A DNA stretch of 33,261 bases, taken from positions 1 to 33,261 of the forward strand of contig JAGBDD010000170.1 in NCBI GenBank assembly GCA_017937685.1. The letters are read 5' to 3'. Below the pieces are notes generated by a model. That model ran no database searches. It was not told the origin of the DNA and saw only the letters and a program-made list of their open reading frames with translations. Within the stretch, counting starts at the first letter, position 1; each line of letters begins with the position of its first letter. A program made the position numbers and the translations under genes. The stretch is from Thermoguttaceae bacterium. Its GTDB lineage: Bacteria > Planctomycetota > Planctomycetia > Pirellulales > Thermoguttaceae. Positions 16,658-24,124 of this stretch are shown here, in pieces.

Positions 16658-16685
16658 ATTATAGGCGCGTTTGCCAACTTTTCAA
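16658..16685 (-). promoter_or_regulatory. Sigma70-type promoter of the SNF2-RloC-Mod-Res operon
   Basis: On the minus strand TTGAAA (16685-16680), 16 bp, then TATAAT (16663-16658). The -10 is a perfect consensus and the -35 matches five of six positions. The predicted transcript starts near 16651 and leaves a leader of ~108 nt before the SNF2 ATG. No other equally good promoter was noticed inside the operon. Confidence 0.7.
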
Positions 16686-17033
16686 GACTTTTCTTTATTA
16701 GTTTTGCCATCCCGCCGCAGCTCGCTTTTACCTGTTTGGCAACAATAACGATTAAATTGTTGTTTCAGTTCGGAAATGGTTATACGGAGAAAAACAGCCC
16801 CAAAGAGCGTTTCTTTTAAATCTTAACAAGAGGGGGCGGAAAAAAGCCAAGGTATCCGCTAAGAAGACGCGCAGGCAACTAATAAGAAAAGTTGATTTTC
16901 GGTAATTGAGCCCGCGACGTAAAACAAAGCGGCGCCGTTTACCAACGTTAGTGAAAACTCGCGGTTCATTATTCAAAGCCAGGAAACAAGGTGGACTCAA
17001 CGCGTTACAACGCGACAAACAATTTCGGTTTCC

Positions 17034-17061
17034 TTGGCAATTCTAGCAATTCGTATACAAT
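17034..17061 (+). promoter_or_regulatory. Promoter-like pair facing an ORF-poor region
   Basis: TTGGCA (17034-17039), 16 bp, TACAAT (17056-17061) on the plus strand. No convincing coding sequence follows for several hundred bases. It may be the promoter of a lost gene or of a small RNA. Confidence 0.4.
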
Positions 17062-17403
17062 ACGATATTAGAATTTAGCGGTCGCGCGACGATCGCCGAT
17101 TAAACGAAAACGGCGCTTACAACGAACGAAGTAGATGTTCCGCGCTCGAAGTCAAATGAAAAATACGTCGACGGCGTAAAAAAACGTCGTATCGTTCGTC
17201 AATACCAACGACGAGCTTGGGCGAATCGCGCGACGCCGGAACAAACGGCGGCGCAAGCGTCGGCGAAGAATTGCGTTGCGTCGTCGCGTTATCGTTAAAC
17301 CGAACGTCGCGCCGTTTGGTTTTCGCAGGATTTCGCCGGGAAACGCAACGTCCTGCGGCGGCTCGACGGCGGAGAAACGCGACCAGAGCGCGGCGTTTGA
17401 ACT

Positions 17404-17436
17404 AAAGCGCGTAAATAAAGAAAGTTAGCGCGCTTT
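17404..17436 (+). terminator. Possible weak terminator hairpin
   Basis: AAAGCGCG (17404-17411) pairs with CGCGCTTT (17429-17436), with a 17-nt AT-rich loop and a short T run at the 3' side. It lies ~340 bp after the promoter-like pair at 17034. The loop is long for an intrinsic terminator, so confidence is low. Confidence 0.25.
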
Positions 17437-17711
17437 TGCGACGCTTCCGCCTTAACGCGTCGGTTGTTTTGCGTCGCCGAGGACCCAAAATTTTTCGACG
17501 CGTCGCAAGACGCCTAGTTGGCGAAGAGGGGCGACGACGCGAACGGAACCGAACGTCGCGCTTGCGACGGCGAAACGTCGACGCTTGGCGAACCGCGAGG
17601 CCGGAACGCTTTCTAGGATGGGGGACGGCGGAAAATCGGGCCCTCCAAAATCGCCGCCGGGAAACGACAAAATTTTTTTGGACTTTTCCAACGCGGAAAC
17701 GGCGACGCGGC

Positions 17712-17853
17712 TCGGACGTTTCGCTTCGGCCTCAAAGAAGAGTCCGGACTTCCGCTTGCAACAAACGGAAACAACGAGCAAACGACGGCGGTTCGGACGC
17801 TTCGCTTCGGTCTCAAAGAAGAGGTCGGACTTCCGCTTGCGGCGAACGTAAAC
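17712..17853. repeat. Direct repeat, two 61-bp copies 81 bp apart
   Basis: Copy 1 is 17712-17772 and copy 2 is 17793-17853. They share TCGGACG, CTCAAAGAAGAG and CGGACTTCCGCTTGC blocks and differ at roughly eight to nine positions. Neither copy lies in a supported gene. This may be a genome-wide dispersed intergenic repeat or the remains of a tandem duplication. Confidence 0.75.
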
Positions 17854-18204
17854 GGCGGTAAAGCCGAAAGAAACTCAACGGTTCTCGTCGAAAAAGAACC
17901 GACGGCGGCGCGAGTTTAACGGTCGTTTCGGCGAATCGGCTCGGTTCGACGGTTCGATTAACGTCCCAATAAAGTCTTCGAGAAGCGAGCTAAAACTGAT
18001 CGCGCTCGACTTAAATACGAAACGCTCGAAAACGCGAACTCGGCTTCGCCTCGCGTCGCTAACGCTAGCTTACTCGAATCGGGGGACCGAACGTCGAGTC
18101 TTGAACGCGGCGGTCGACCCGTCGCTTAACTTTATCTTGGCGACGTCGACGAGTCTAGCGAGCGCAGGCGAACGCTTCTTGGCGTTTACGGCGAAGCGTC
18201 GACA

Positions 18205-18441
18205 ATGGCGCGCGTTCCGTATCCCCGCGTTAGCGGTTTGTATTTCGCCGAACGCTACGTCGGTTCCCCGAGCCAAGGGCAATATTTAGGCGACAACGAA
18301 AACGAAATAACCGCCGACACACACGGCCTAACGGCAATTTTTTTAGGAAACGCGAATGCCTATGGTTTTGATGTGCGCCACGAAACGCACTTCGTCGATT
18401 TTGAAAAATTTGAACAACAAGCGAAAGGACAAAAACCTTGA
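18205..18441 (+). CDS. Small hypothetical protein, first of a coupled three-gene cassette
   Basis: This 78-residue protein (from ATG 18205) is not a family I recognise. Its stop overlaps the next start (TTGA, 18438-18441), which argues that the frame is really translated. It has GLYFAERYVGS, QGQYLGDNENEI and a C-terminal HETHFVDFEKFEQQ. There is no membrane segment and the fold looks small and aromatic-rich. The frame stays open upstream to a TAA at 18127 and reads plausibly there (LGVYGEAST before the Met), with no good Shine-Dalgarno at 18205. The true start may be elsewhere, or this may be the C-terminal remnant of a longer protein, for example the tail of a toxin; the latter is speculation. 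Confidence 0.55.
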   Translation: MARVPYPRVSGLYFAERYVGSPSQGQYLGDNENEITADTHGLTAIFLGNANAYGFDVRHETHFVDFEKFEQQAKGQKP

Positions 18442-18986
18442 AATTTGAGTTTACATCAAATAAAAAGCCGCGCGCCGTTTGCCGCGACGTTGGGGAAATC
18501 GCCAACCTTCGCGTCGTTGGGAGTTACGACGGGCCGTCGCTCGATTTTGAGACGGGCGGTCGAACGTACTCGGCGTGGCTTAAGGTAACGGCGGCGCGTC
18601 TATACGGCTTTTTGAATTTTGCAGGCGGCTACCAAGACGGCGACGAATTGAATTTGCCCGAACCGCCGGAAAGCGGAATATTAGACGATTGGCGAACGCC
18701 TGACGTTGACGGGCGAACGGCGATTTGCGCCGACCCGCGAATCGTTCGCGCGTTTATTTTGTATTCGGCATTGCGTTTTACCGACAAAACGGAGGCCGAA
18801 ATTAACGCGATTCTCGCCGACGTTCCGACGCGGGCCGAGGCGCTCGAATGGTTGAAGGCGAACCGATTCCCAACGGAGCCGCTCGACGACGAAGCGGCTT
18901 GGAAGCGCGTTCGGGAAGCGGAGGACGCGCGGGAATTTGAGGATTATATTTTCGACCCGCGACAACTTTTAACGGAGGATTTTTAA
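18438..18986 (+). CDS. Hypothetical acidic protein, second of the cassette
   Basis: This 182-residue protein starts at TTG 18438, overlapping the previous stop by 4 nt, with AAAGGA at about 18424-18429 as Shine-Dalgarno. It begins MKFEFTSNKKPRAV, then DYDG-like strands (VVGSYDGPSLDFETGGRTY), a segment with WLKVTAARLYGFLNF, and a strongly acidic C-terminal half ending in FEDYIFDPRQLLTEDF. No catalytic motif, signal or membrane segment is visible. A compact acidic protein next to a small partner would fit an immunity or antitoxin role, but nothing proves it. It ends 2 nt before the next gene. Confidence 0.65.
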   Translation: MKFEFTSNKKPRAVCRDVGEIANLRVVGSYDGPSLDFETGGRTYSAWLKVTAARLYGFLNFAGGYQDGDELNLPEPPESGILDDWRTPDVDGRTAICADPRIVRAFILYSALRFTDKTEAEINAILADVPTRAEALEWLKANRFPTEPLDDEAAWKRVREAEDAREFEDYIFDPRQLLTEDF

Positions 18987-18988
18987 CG

Positions 18989-19318
18989 ATGTGGATTTTC
19001 ACGAAAAGCGGTTTTTTCTCGGCGGTCGAACACTTTGACGACTCCAATTTGATTCATGTGCGCGCCCGTTTTCGCGGCGACTTGGAGCGACTTTGCGCCG
19101 CCCATAACGTCGCGCCGAACGTCGTCGAAACGCCGTCGAACGACTACCCGTTCCGAATGGACTTCGAGCGGAGCGTTTGGCGCGAGATCGTCGCCGACGA
19201 AGCCGCCGGAATCGATTATTCCAACTTCAAAAGCGCCGTTCACGACGGCACGACGCGCGACCGGGCTTATATGGACGTTTGGGCCGCGCTCCGCCGCGCC
19301 GAAGAGCCTCGACGTTGA
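18989..19318 (+). CDS. Small conserved MWIFTK-type protein of unknown function
   Basis: This 109-residue protein starts at ATG 18989 with a GGAGG Shine-Dalgarno. The arrangement MWIFTKSGFFSAV, then VRARFRGDLERL, then DYPFRM, then IDYSNFKSAV and a final YMDVWAALRR matches, as far as I recall, a small uncharacterised protein family widespread in bacteria, usually 85-110 residues. Its function is unknown to me. It is third in the cassette, 2 nt after the previous stop. The conserved pattern makes it the best-supported coding sequence of the three. Confidence 0.8.
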   Translation: MWIFTKSGFFSAVEHFDDSNLIHVRARFRGDLERLCAAHNVAPNVVETPSNDYPFRMDFERSVWREIVADEAAGIDYSNFKSAVHDGTTRDRAYMDVWAALRRAEEPRR

Positions 19319-19484
19319 CGGTCGCCGAAATTTGCTCGCGCGCTTTACCGGACGGCGCGTTCGCCCGTTTCGCAAGTTCTCGCCTAAGTCCGACGAAGAA
19401 TATTGTCCGTTTGACGAGAAGCGACGCGTCGCGCAAGCGTCGACGTCGGGGTTAACGCTCGAACGGGCGCGACGTCGGCGGCGT

Positions 19485-20524
19485 TCACTCGTCGTCTTTT
19501 TGGCGTTTGCGGCGCGTCGGGCGGTTTTGCGCGGCGAGGCGCTTTTCGAAGTCGGAGTCGATTTTTTGCGTTTTGTTGAACGCGTCGTACTCCGCGACGG
19601 CTTTTTCATCCGCTTGACGCTTCGAGATTCGGCCTTTGTCGGGCAGAATCTTGTATTCGCGGAAAGCGAGGAACTTGTCGACGCTCGCGGCGAAGGCTTC
19701 CATCGTGAAGGCGTTTTCGCGTTCGATCAGGTCTTCGATATAATCGAAAAAGCTCGAAACCAAGCGTTCGAGCCGCCGAATTTCCGCCTCCGTCAAGTAG
19801 TTTTTCGCGACCGTAACGTCCGATTTCAGAATGCGACCGTTCGGCGAGTTCTTCCACGTCGTCAGCCCCATATGCTCCTTGTCGCGGTCGGCGTTCGCGT
19901 AAACGATTTCGGCGGCGGTCGCTCCGACGATCGCATAGTGGAACTTGTTTCATCAAGTCATCGCGTAAAAGTCGTTGGTAATCGGCGATTTAGGGGCGTA
20001 GTCGACGCAGCGCTCGGCGAAAATATCGGTGATCTGCAACCAGATACGACGCTCGCCGGCGCGAATCGAGCGAACGCGTTCGAGTAATTCGCGGAAAAAG
20101 TCTTTGCCGAACGCCCGCCCGTTTTCAAGTTGGTTCGTCGTCGGGCGCGAAACCTTTCATCGTCAACACTTTAAGAAAGCCGGTTACGCCAATGCGAAAG
20201 CGCGTCGCTCGGCGCGAGTCGATACCGATAACCGACGGATATGATCGCGTCGAGGTTGTAAAATTGCGTCGGAATCTTTTGCGTTTTCCCTTCGATGGCG
20301 CCGTGTTGAGCGGTTGTTGCAAAAACTGCAACAACCACTTCTTCGTTAAGTTCTCCTTCGGCAAAAATATTTTTCAAATGCCTACTGATTGAAGATTTAT
20401 CGACGCCGAACAGCTCGACCGTCGCTTTTTGCGTTAACCAAATAGTATCGTCTTTAACGACGGCGTTTACCGACAAATCCTCTTCGGCGGAGCGGTAAAT
20501 CAAAAACCGGAAATCGTCTTTCAT
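19485..20524 (-). pseudogene. rhuM: Broken rhuM (virulence RhuM family)
   Basis: The RhuM order is visible from 20524 (ATG, with GAGGAAG Shine-Dalgarno) to 19485, but in three frames. Frame 1 gives the N-terminus with IWLTQKATVELFGVDKSSIS and NLDAIISVGYR. After about 20230 the homology moves to a second frame (DSRRATRFRIGVTGFLKV, MKGFAPDDE). After about 20130 it moves to a third (LENGRAFGKDFFRELLERV, then KFHYAIVGATAAEIVYANAD, then MGLTTWKNSPNGRILKSDVT). Two adjacent TGA codons (19950-19955) interrupt the last frame. So there are at least two frameshifts and two stops over ~345 codons. RhuM-family proteins have an N-terminal DNA-binding-like region and are common in mobile islands; function is poorly defined. 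Here it is a relic. Confidence 0.9.
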
Positions 20525-21032
20525 CGCGCTTCCTCGTTTCGTTGCGTTGGGGGCGGACCGGAACCGTCGCGACGGCGGCGGACGACGTTATTATATCGAA
20601 CGGCGCGACTCGAAACAAGGGAGACAAACGCGACCGACGGCCCAAGCGGAGAAAATTTTGCGGCGTTTTGGGCGTTCGTGAAAAACGAGCCGGGGTCGGG
20701 GGCGGCTAATCGACCGCCGACGCGTTCTTTGTCGTTGAGTTTCCAATCAAGGGCGAACGCCCAACGCTTCTCGCGCCGTCGCCCGTCCGTTCAAACGACG
20801 CAAGCCGCAAAGTCTTCGCCGTTCTTTAACGCGTCCGATAATCTTCCGACTCAATCGCGTTTCCCGCGCGTTTCAATCTTTCGGCTTTTAAGTCGCGCTC
20901 ACTATTGGTCGACGTCGGAACCGCTCGAATCGACGACGCGGCCCTTCAACTTTTTTTAGCTTGATCGGATATGCCGCGACCGCAACCTTGGAAACCGCGT
21001 TCATTTGCGACTCGGGCTCCAATACGGCGAGT
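20525..21032. other. 508-bp region between two pseudogenes
   Basis: Holds the rhuM promoter (20590-20618). An ORF of 93 codons (20678-20959) has no recognisable features or ribosome-binding site and is probably chance. Nothing else was seen. Confidence 0.5.
20590..20618 (-). promoter_or_regulatory. Promoter of the rhuM pseudogene
   Basis: On the minus strand TTGTTT (20618-20613), 17 bp, TATAAT (20595-20590). The -10 is perfect and the -35 weak. It lies 66 nt before the rhuM ATG. Confidence 0.5.
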
Positions 21033-22137
21033 TTGCAAGAAAGAAAAAGAAAGAACGGGAAGATCGCTTACGCGATCCAGTTTTCGCTTGGCGGCGTTCG
21101 GCGTTCCGTTTTTCTCAACGCGAAATAAACGAAGCGCGTCGCGAAAGAGACGAGCCTTTACGTCGACGAGTTGGCGGCGGCTCGCGAATTCGACGCTCCG
21201 CTCGACCGACGCGTTTTGGCTTGGCTCGAAAATATCGACGACGGACTCCGCGAGCGGCTCGGTCGCGCCGGTTTGATCGCAACCAATAAAAACGTTTCGA
21301 TCGGCGAGTTGGTCGAGTTGTATATGGAAGCGGAAAGTCCGTCGATGAAACCGAACGCGATCGACGGCAAGCGCGTTCGATTTCGGCGCTCGGCGCAACG
21401 TCTCGACTTTGCCCAACGGGCGTCGCGGCTCGAAGTCGCCGACGTCGTTCGGTTCAAAGCGAAGCTCGACGCCGACTTTTCGGAAGCGACGCGCGCCGGA
21501 ATTTTGAAAGCGACGGCGCGCGTTGACTCGCGGGGCGAGTCGCTCGGTTACGTTTCGAACAACCCGTTTTCGCAGGTTCCGAAGGGCTCGTTTTCGAACA
21601 AAAAGAAGGAAACGTTCGTCTCGATGGAGACGTATCGCCGTTTAATCGACGGTTGCGACGACGCGGAGCTTCGCGTTTTGTCGGCGTTCTATCGAATCGG
21701 CGGTTTGCGACTCGGCGAGGCGTTCGAAGCGCGTTGGGAAGACGTCGACTGGCGCGCCGAGCGTTTTACCGTTCGGTCGCCGAAGACGGAGCGCGGCGGC
21801 AAGGATCGCCGAATTATCCCGTTGTTTCCGGAACTCCGGCGAGAATTAAAGACGTCGCGTTCGGAAAGCCGCGTCGACGATTTTATCGTCGGCCAACGCC
21901 GCGACAAGCAAAGCGTTTACAACGCGATTGAAACGCTAAAGTCTTTGCGTCGCTTTCGGAATACCGGTTTGGGCGCGTTTGGTTCAAAATTTGCGAGCGA
22001 GCCGGTCGAACGAAATTTACCGCGAGTTCAACGAAGTCGCGGAATCGGAGTGGATCGGGCACACGGCTACGACGGCGCGGCGCCACTACTTACATTTGCT
22101 CGACGACGATTTTGCCAAGGCCTTGTCGAAGCCGTAA
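21033..22137 (+). pseudogene. Decayed tyrosine recombinase (phage-type integrase)
   Basis: The original frame can be read from about TTG 21033 (LQERKRKNGKIAYAIQFSLG, then GVRRSVFLN). An in-frame TAA follows at 21126-21128. It resumes with TKRVAKETSLYVDELAAARE, PLDRRVLAWL, and the catalytic domain GGLRLGEAFEARWEDVDW (first catalytic Arg) and SPKTERGGKDRRIIPLFPEL (beta-hairpin Lys). Between about 21940 and 21955 the homology jumps one frame, to FGIPVWARLVQNLRASRSNE and EWIGHTATTARRHYLHLLDD, which hold the second Arg, the His and the nucleophile Tyr, ending at TAA 22135-22137. The family order is complete, so this was an intact integrase of the kind common in planctomycetes. With one stop and one frameshift it is inactive. 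It marks the right edge of the accessory island. Confidence 0.92.
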
Positions 22138-22144
22138 AAAGGTT

Positions 22145-22229
22145 GCGAAAACGGTTGCGTCGCCTACCGGAACGCGTCGGAATCAAGCGAAACCGACCGG
22201 AACGCGGCAGGACGCGCAACCGTTTTCGC
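22145..22229. repeat. 15-bp inverted repeat downstream of integrase
   Basis: GCGAAAACGGTTGCG (22145-22159) is the exact reverse complement of 22215-22229, spacer 55 bp. It starts 8 bp after the integrase stop. It may be a recombinase arm/core site or a structured 3' end of the transcript. Confidence 0.6.
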
Positions 22230-22317
22230 GTCAACAATTTAAGCCGTAATTGCTTAAACGGCGACGCTTGCGTCAACCCCCGAAAAACGCCGTTTAAACG
22301 CCCAACGGGAGCGGAAG

Positions 22318-22510
22318 CCGAGTTCGCGCGTTAGCGCGGGTAAAACCGCCTTCGGCGGCGCCGAGTTAACGACGAACGCTTGCAACGTTCGAAAGAAACG
22401 TCGTTTAGGCGTCGGTTCCTCCGCTCTTGTCGGGCGAAAAAGTCAAGCGACGTCGGAGCGAGGAAACCGAGTTCGCGCGACGGCGCGGGTAAAACCACCT
22501 TCGGAGGGCG
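22318..22510. repeat. Direct repeat of a terminator-like hairpin
   Basis: Copy 1 (22318-22360) and copy 2 (22467-22510) share CCGAGTTCGCGCG, GCGCGGGTAAAACC and the GCCTTCGG/ACCTTCGG hairpin core. Read on the minus strand both form a short GC stem followed by TTTT: CCGCC-GAA-GGCGG-TTTT in copy 1 and a wobble version in copy 2. Copy 2 lies 4 nt after the stop of the membrane-protein gene and is probably its terminator. Copy 1 lies 149 bp further on, towards the integrase. Confidence 0.7.
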
Positions 22511-22514
22511 GCGA

Positions 22515-23783
22515 TTAGGCGTCTTCGTCCGAATCGGCTTCGTCGGCTTCCGCGTCCTCTTCCTCTTCGGCGCGTCGTCGGACGTCGTCTTCGATGATCC
22601 AAGCCAAACGCCCCAAAAAGCGGAGGTAAAGCGCCGGGATAAAGCTAAATATTAGCGAAATAACCGCCGCCGCGAAGGCCGCTCGAGACGCCGAACCCTT
22701 CGCCGAAACGACCGCGCCAATCGCCGCCAACGAGAGCCCGACCGTTCCGAAAAGGAACGCAAACGCGATAAAATAAAAGTTTAGCCAGCTCTTGCCGACG
22801 CGCTTCAAACTTTGAACCGTCTCCTTCGTCGCCAAGTAAAAAAGCGCGTCTTTCTGCATGCAGCCGAGGAAAAAGAACGGCGTCAAAATCGTTCCGGAGA
22901 ACGCGAACCCGACGAGCGGATTCAAGCCCAACACGCCGAACAGGAACGCGCCCGGCGTCCCGCCGATGAACGTAAGCGCCGTCAACCAAAGGAATTGGCC
23001 GAGTCCGCCGACGAAGTTGTACTCCGGCCATTCGTCGATATCGTCCGCGCCCGCCGCCGTTTCAGTGAAGATATGAAACGAGTGCGGGATCGAAAAAACG
23101 GCCCAACCGAAGCAAAAGAGCGAAAAAATCACCTTGTCGCCCCAAACGCAACGGAAGAACGCCGTCAGCGCGCCGAGTTCCTCGTTTTTCGTCAGCATCT
23201 CCGCGACGACGCTCGAAAAATGCCGCGAGAAGAGCCAAGTCGCCAAAAACAACGGGATAAAAGCCAACCCGGAAATCACCGCCAAGCGCAAAAGGAACGA
23301 CGGCGAGCAAAACGGCTTCATCAAACGGTCGACGAAGGGGCGCTCCGGAAGCGGAATCCGTTCGCCGCGGACGTATTCGTCGTCGCCGTTTTCCTCGCGT
23401 TCGCGGCGCTTCCGTTCGTAAATCTCTTCGAGCGAGTACTCGGCGTCGCGCTCGGAGTCAGAATCGGTTTGGGACGGCGCTTTTTTCTTTTTCGGCTTCG
23501 ACGCGTCGACTTGCGGCGCGACGGGCGACGGTTGCGGCGGCGTCGGAAGCGGCTCCACGACGCCGTAAATATCCGGTTCGCTCGACGCGTCGTTTTGCGG
23601 CGGCGCGACGGTCGGGCCGTCGTTCGGGTTCGGCGTCGACGGAGCGGGGGGGAGCGCGTCGTCGGAGCGAATCGCGAAGGCGTCGTCCGGCGTTGTTTTC
23701 GAGACGAATTTCAAACCGAATTGCGCGTCGGCTTGCAGGCGCGAGTCGTCGTTCGGGGCGTTCGAGCGGTCGGAGTCGGACAT
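22515..23783 (-). CDS. Proline-rich multi-pass membrane protein
   Basis: Start taken at ATG 23783 (422 residues), because a promoter-like pair at 23895-23923 lies inside the longer possible frame from 24023. The N-terminal ~165 residues are cytoplasmic-looking, Pro/Asp/Ser-rich and low in complexity (PPAPSTPNPNDGP, KPKKKK). Then come about six hydrophobic segments, starting with LLRLAVISGLAFIPLFLATW and ending before a very acidic tail (Glu/Asp/Ala, about 25 residues). It resembles the many uncharacterised planctomycete membrane proteins with a disordered N-terminus; I cannot name a function. The neighbour cysE is transcribed divergently. Confidence 0.8.
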   Translation of the reverse strand: MSDSDRSNAPNDDSRLQADAQFGLKFVSKTTPDDAFAIRSDDALPPAPSTPNPNDGPTVAPPQNDASSEPDIYGVVEPLPTPPQPSPVAPQVDASKPKKKKAPSQTDSDSERDAEYSLEEIYERKRREREENGDDEYVRGERIPLPERPFVDRLMKPFCSPSFLLRLAVISGLAFIPLFLATWLFSRHFSSVVAEMLTKNEELGALTAFFRCVWGDKVIFSLFCFGWAVFSIPHSFHIFTETAAGADDIDEWPEYNFVGGLGQFLWLTALTFIGGTPGAFLFGVLGLNPLVGFAFSGTILTPFFFLGCMQKDALFYLATKETVQSLKRVGKSWLNFYFIAFAFLFGTVGLSLAAIGAVVSAKGSASRAAFAAAVISLIFSFIPALYLRFLGRLAWIIEDDVRRRAEEEEDAEADEADSDEDA

Positions 23784-23894
23784 AAGGCGGCTTTCTATCG
23801 GCGAAAAGAAGGAAGAAGGAGCGACCGGCGCTAAGGTTCCGGCGAAAAACGAAACGAGCGGAACTTGTCGGGCGACCGTAAAACGTTCGTCTTT

Positions 23895-23923
23895 AGGATA
23901 CCGGATTCGAACCGTTTTGGCAA
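23895..23923 (-). promoter_or_regulatory. Promoter of the membrane-protein gene
   Basis: On the minus strand TTGCCA (23923-23918), 17 bp, TATCCT (23900-23895). Transcription would start near 23888, about 105 nt before the chosen ATG. This argues against the upstream start at 24023. The 341-bp gap 23784-24124 holds this and the divergent cysE promoter, nothing else seen. Confidence 0.45.
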
Positions 23924-24016
23924 GGGGCGGCGCGAAAACCGGCGGCGATTTTTCGGCGGTTTCGTCGATTTTTTCGTCGCGTCGACGGAGAAACGGAAAA
24001 AAGCGGGCGCGTCGGC

Positions 24017-24045
24017 TTGACAAGTCGGCGTCGAGCGGGCAAAAT
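24017..24045 (+). promoter_or_regulatory. Promoter of cysE
   Basis: TTGACA (24017-24022, perfect consensus), 17 bp, CAAAAT (24040-24045). It leaves a leader of ~73 nt before the ATG at 24125, which has a GGAG Shine-Dalgarno. Confidence 0.5.
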
Positions 24046-24124
24046 AAAGAGAAAGCGGGCGTTGGCCGTCGCGGCGAGCAGACGTTAAATTGTTGAAAAA
24101 GGGCAAGAAAGGAAAGACGGAGAA

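Larger units (their letters stand above)
16544..18129. other. 1.6-kb stretch without recognised genes
   Basis: Contents: the promoter and ~108-nt leader of the minus-strand defence operon (to 16685); a plus-strand promoter-like pair (17034-17061) followed at 17404-17436 by a hairpin; and an 81-bp-period direct repeat (17712-17853). Several Arg-rich ORFs in all frames are best explained by base composition. The composition (AAACG/GCGG-rich) suggests old, decayed sequence. Confidence 0.6.
22138..22514. other. 377-bp island/host junction
   Basis: Contains a 15-bp inverted repeat (22145-22229), a 7-bp stem hairpin TTTAAGC/GCTTAAA (22238-22258) and two copies of a terminator-like hairpin (22318-22510). 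No gene is supported. If the integrase acted here, an attachment site is most likely in this stretch. Confidence 0.5.

Noticed and set aside
16583-16819. 78-codon plus-strand ORF with a hydrophobic middle
   Set aside because: It overlaps the operon promoter and has no Shine-Dalgarno.
17217-17861. Several Arg-rich plus-strand ORFs
   Set aside because: Low-complexity translations without ribosome-binding sites; they coincide with repeats and old intergenic DNA.
20678-20959. 93-codon plus-strand ORF
   Set aside because: Ser/Arg-rich with no motif or ribosome-binding site; probably chance.
22812-23834. 340-codon plus-strand ORF
   Set aside because: Antisense to the membrane-protein gene; very Arg-rich, as expected from the complementary strand of this codon usage.
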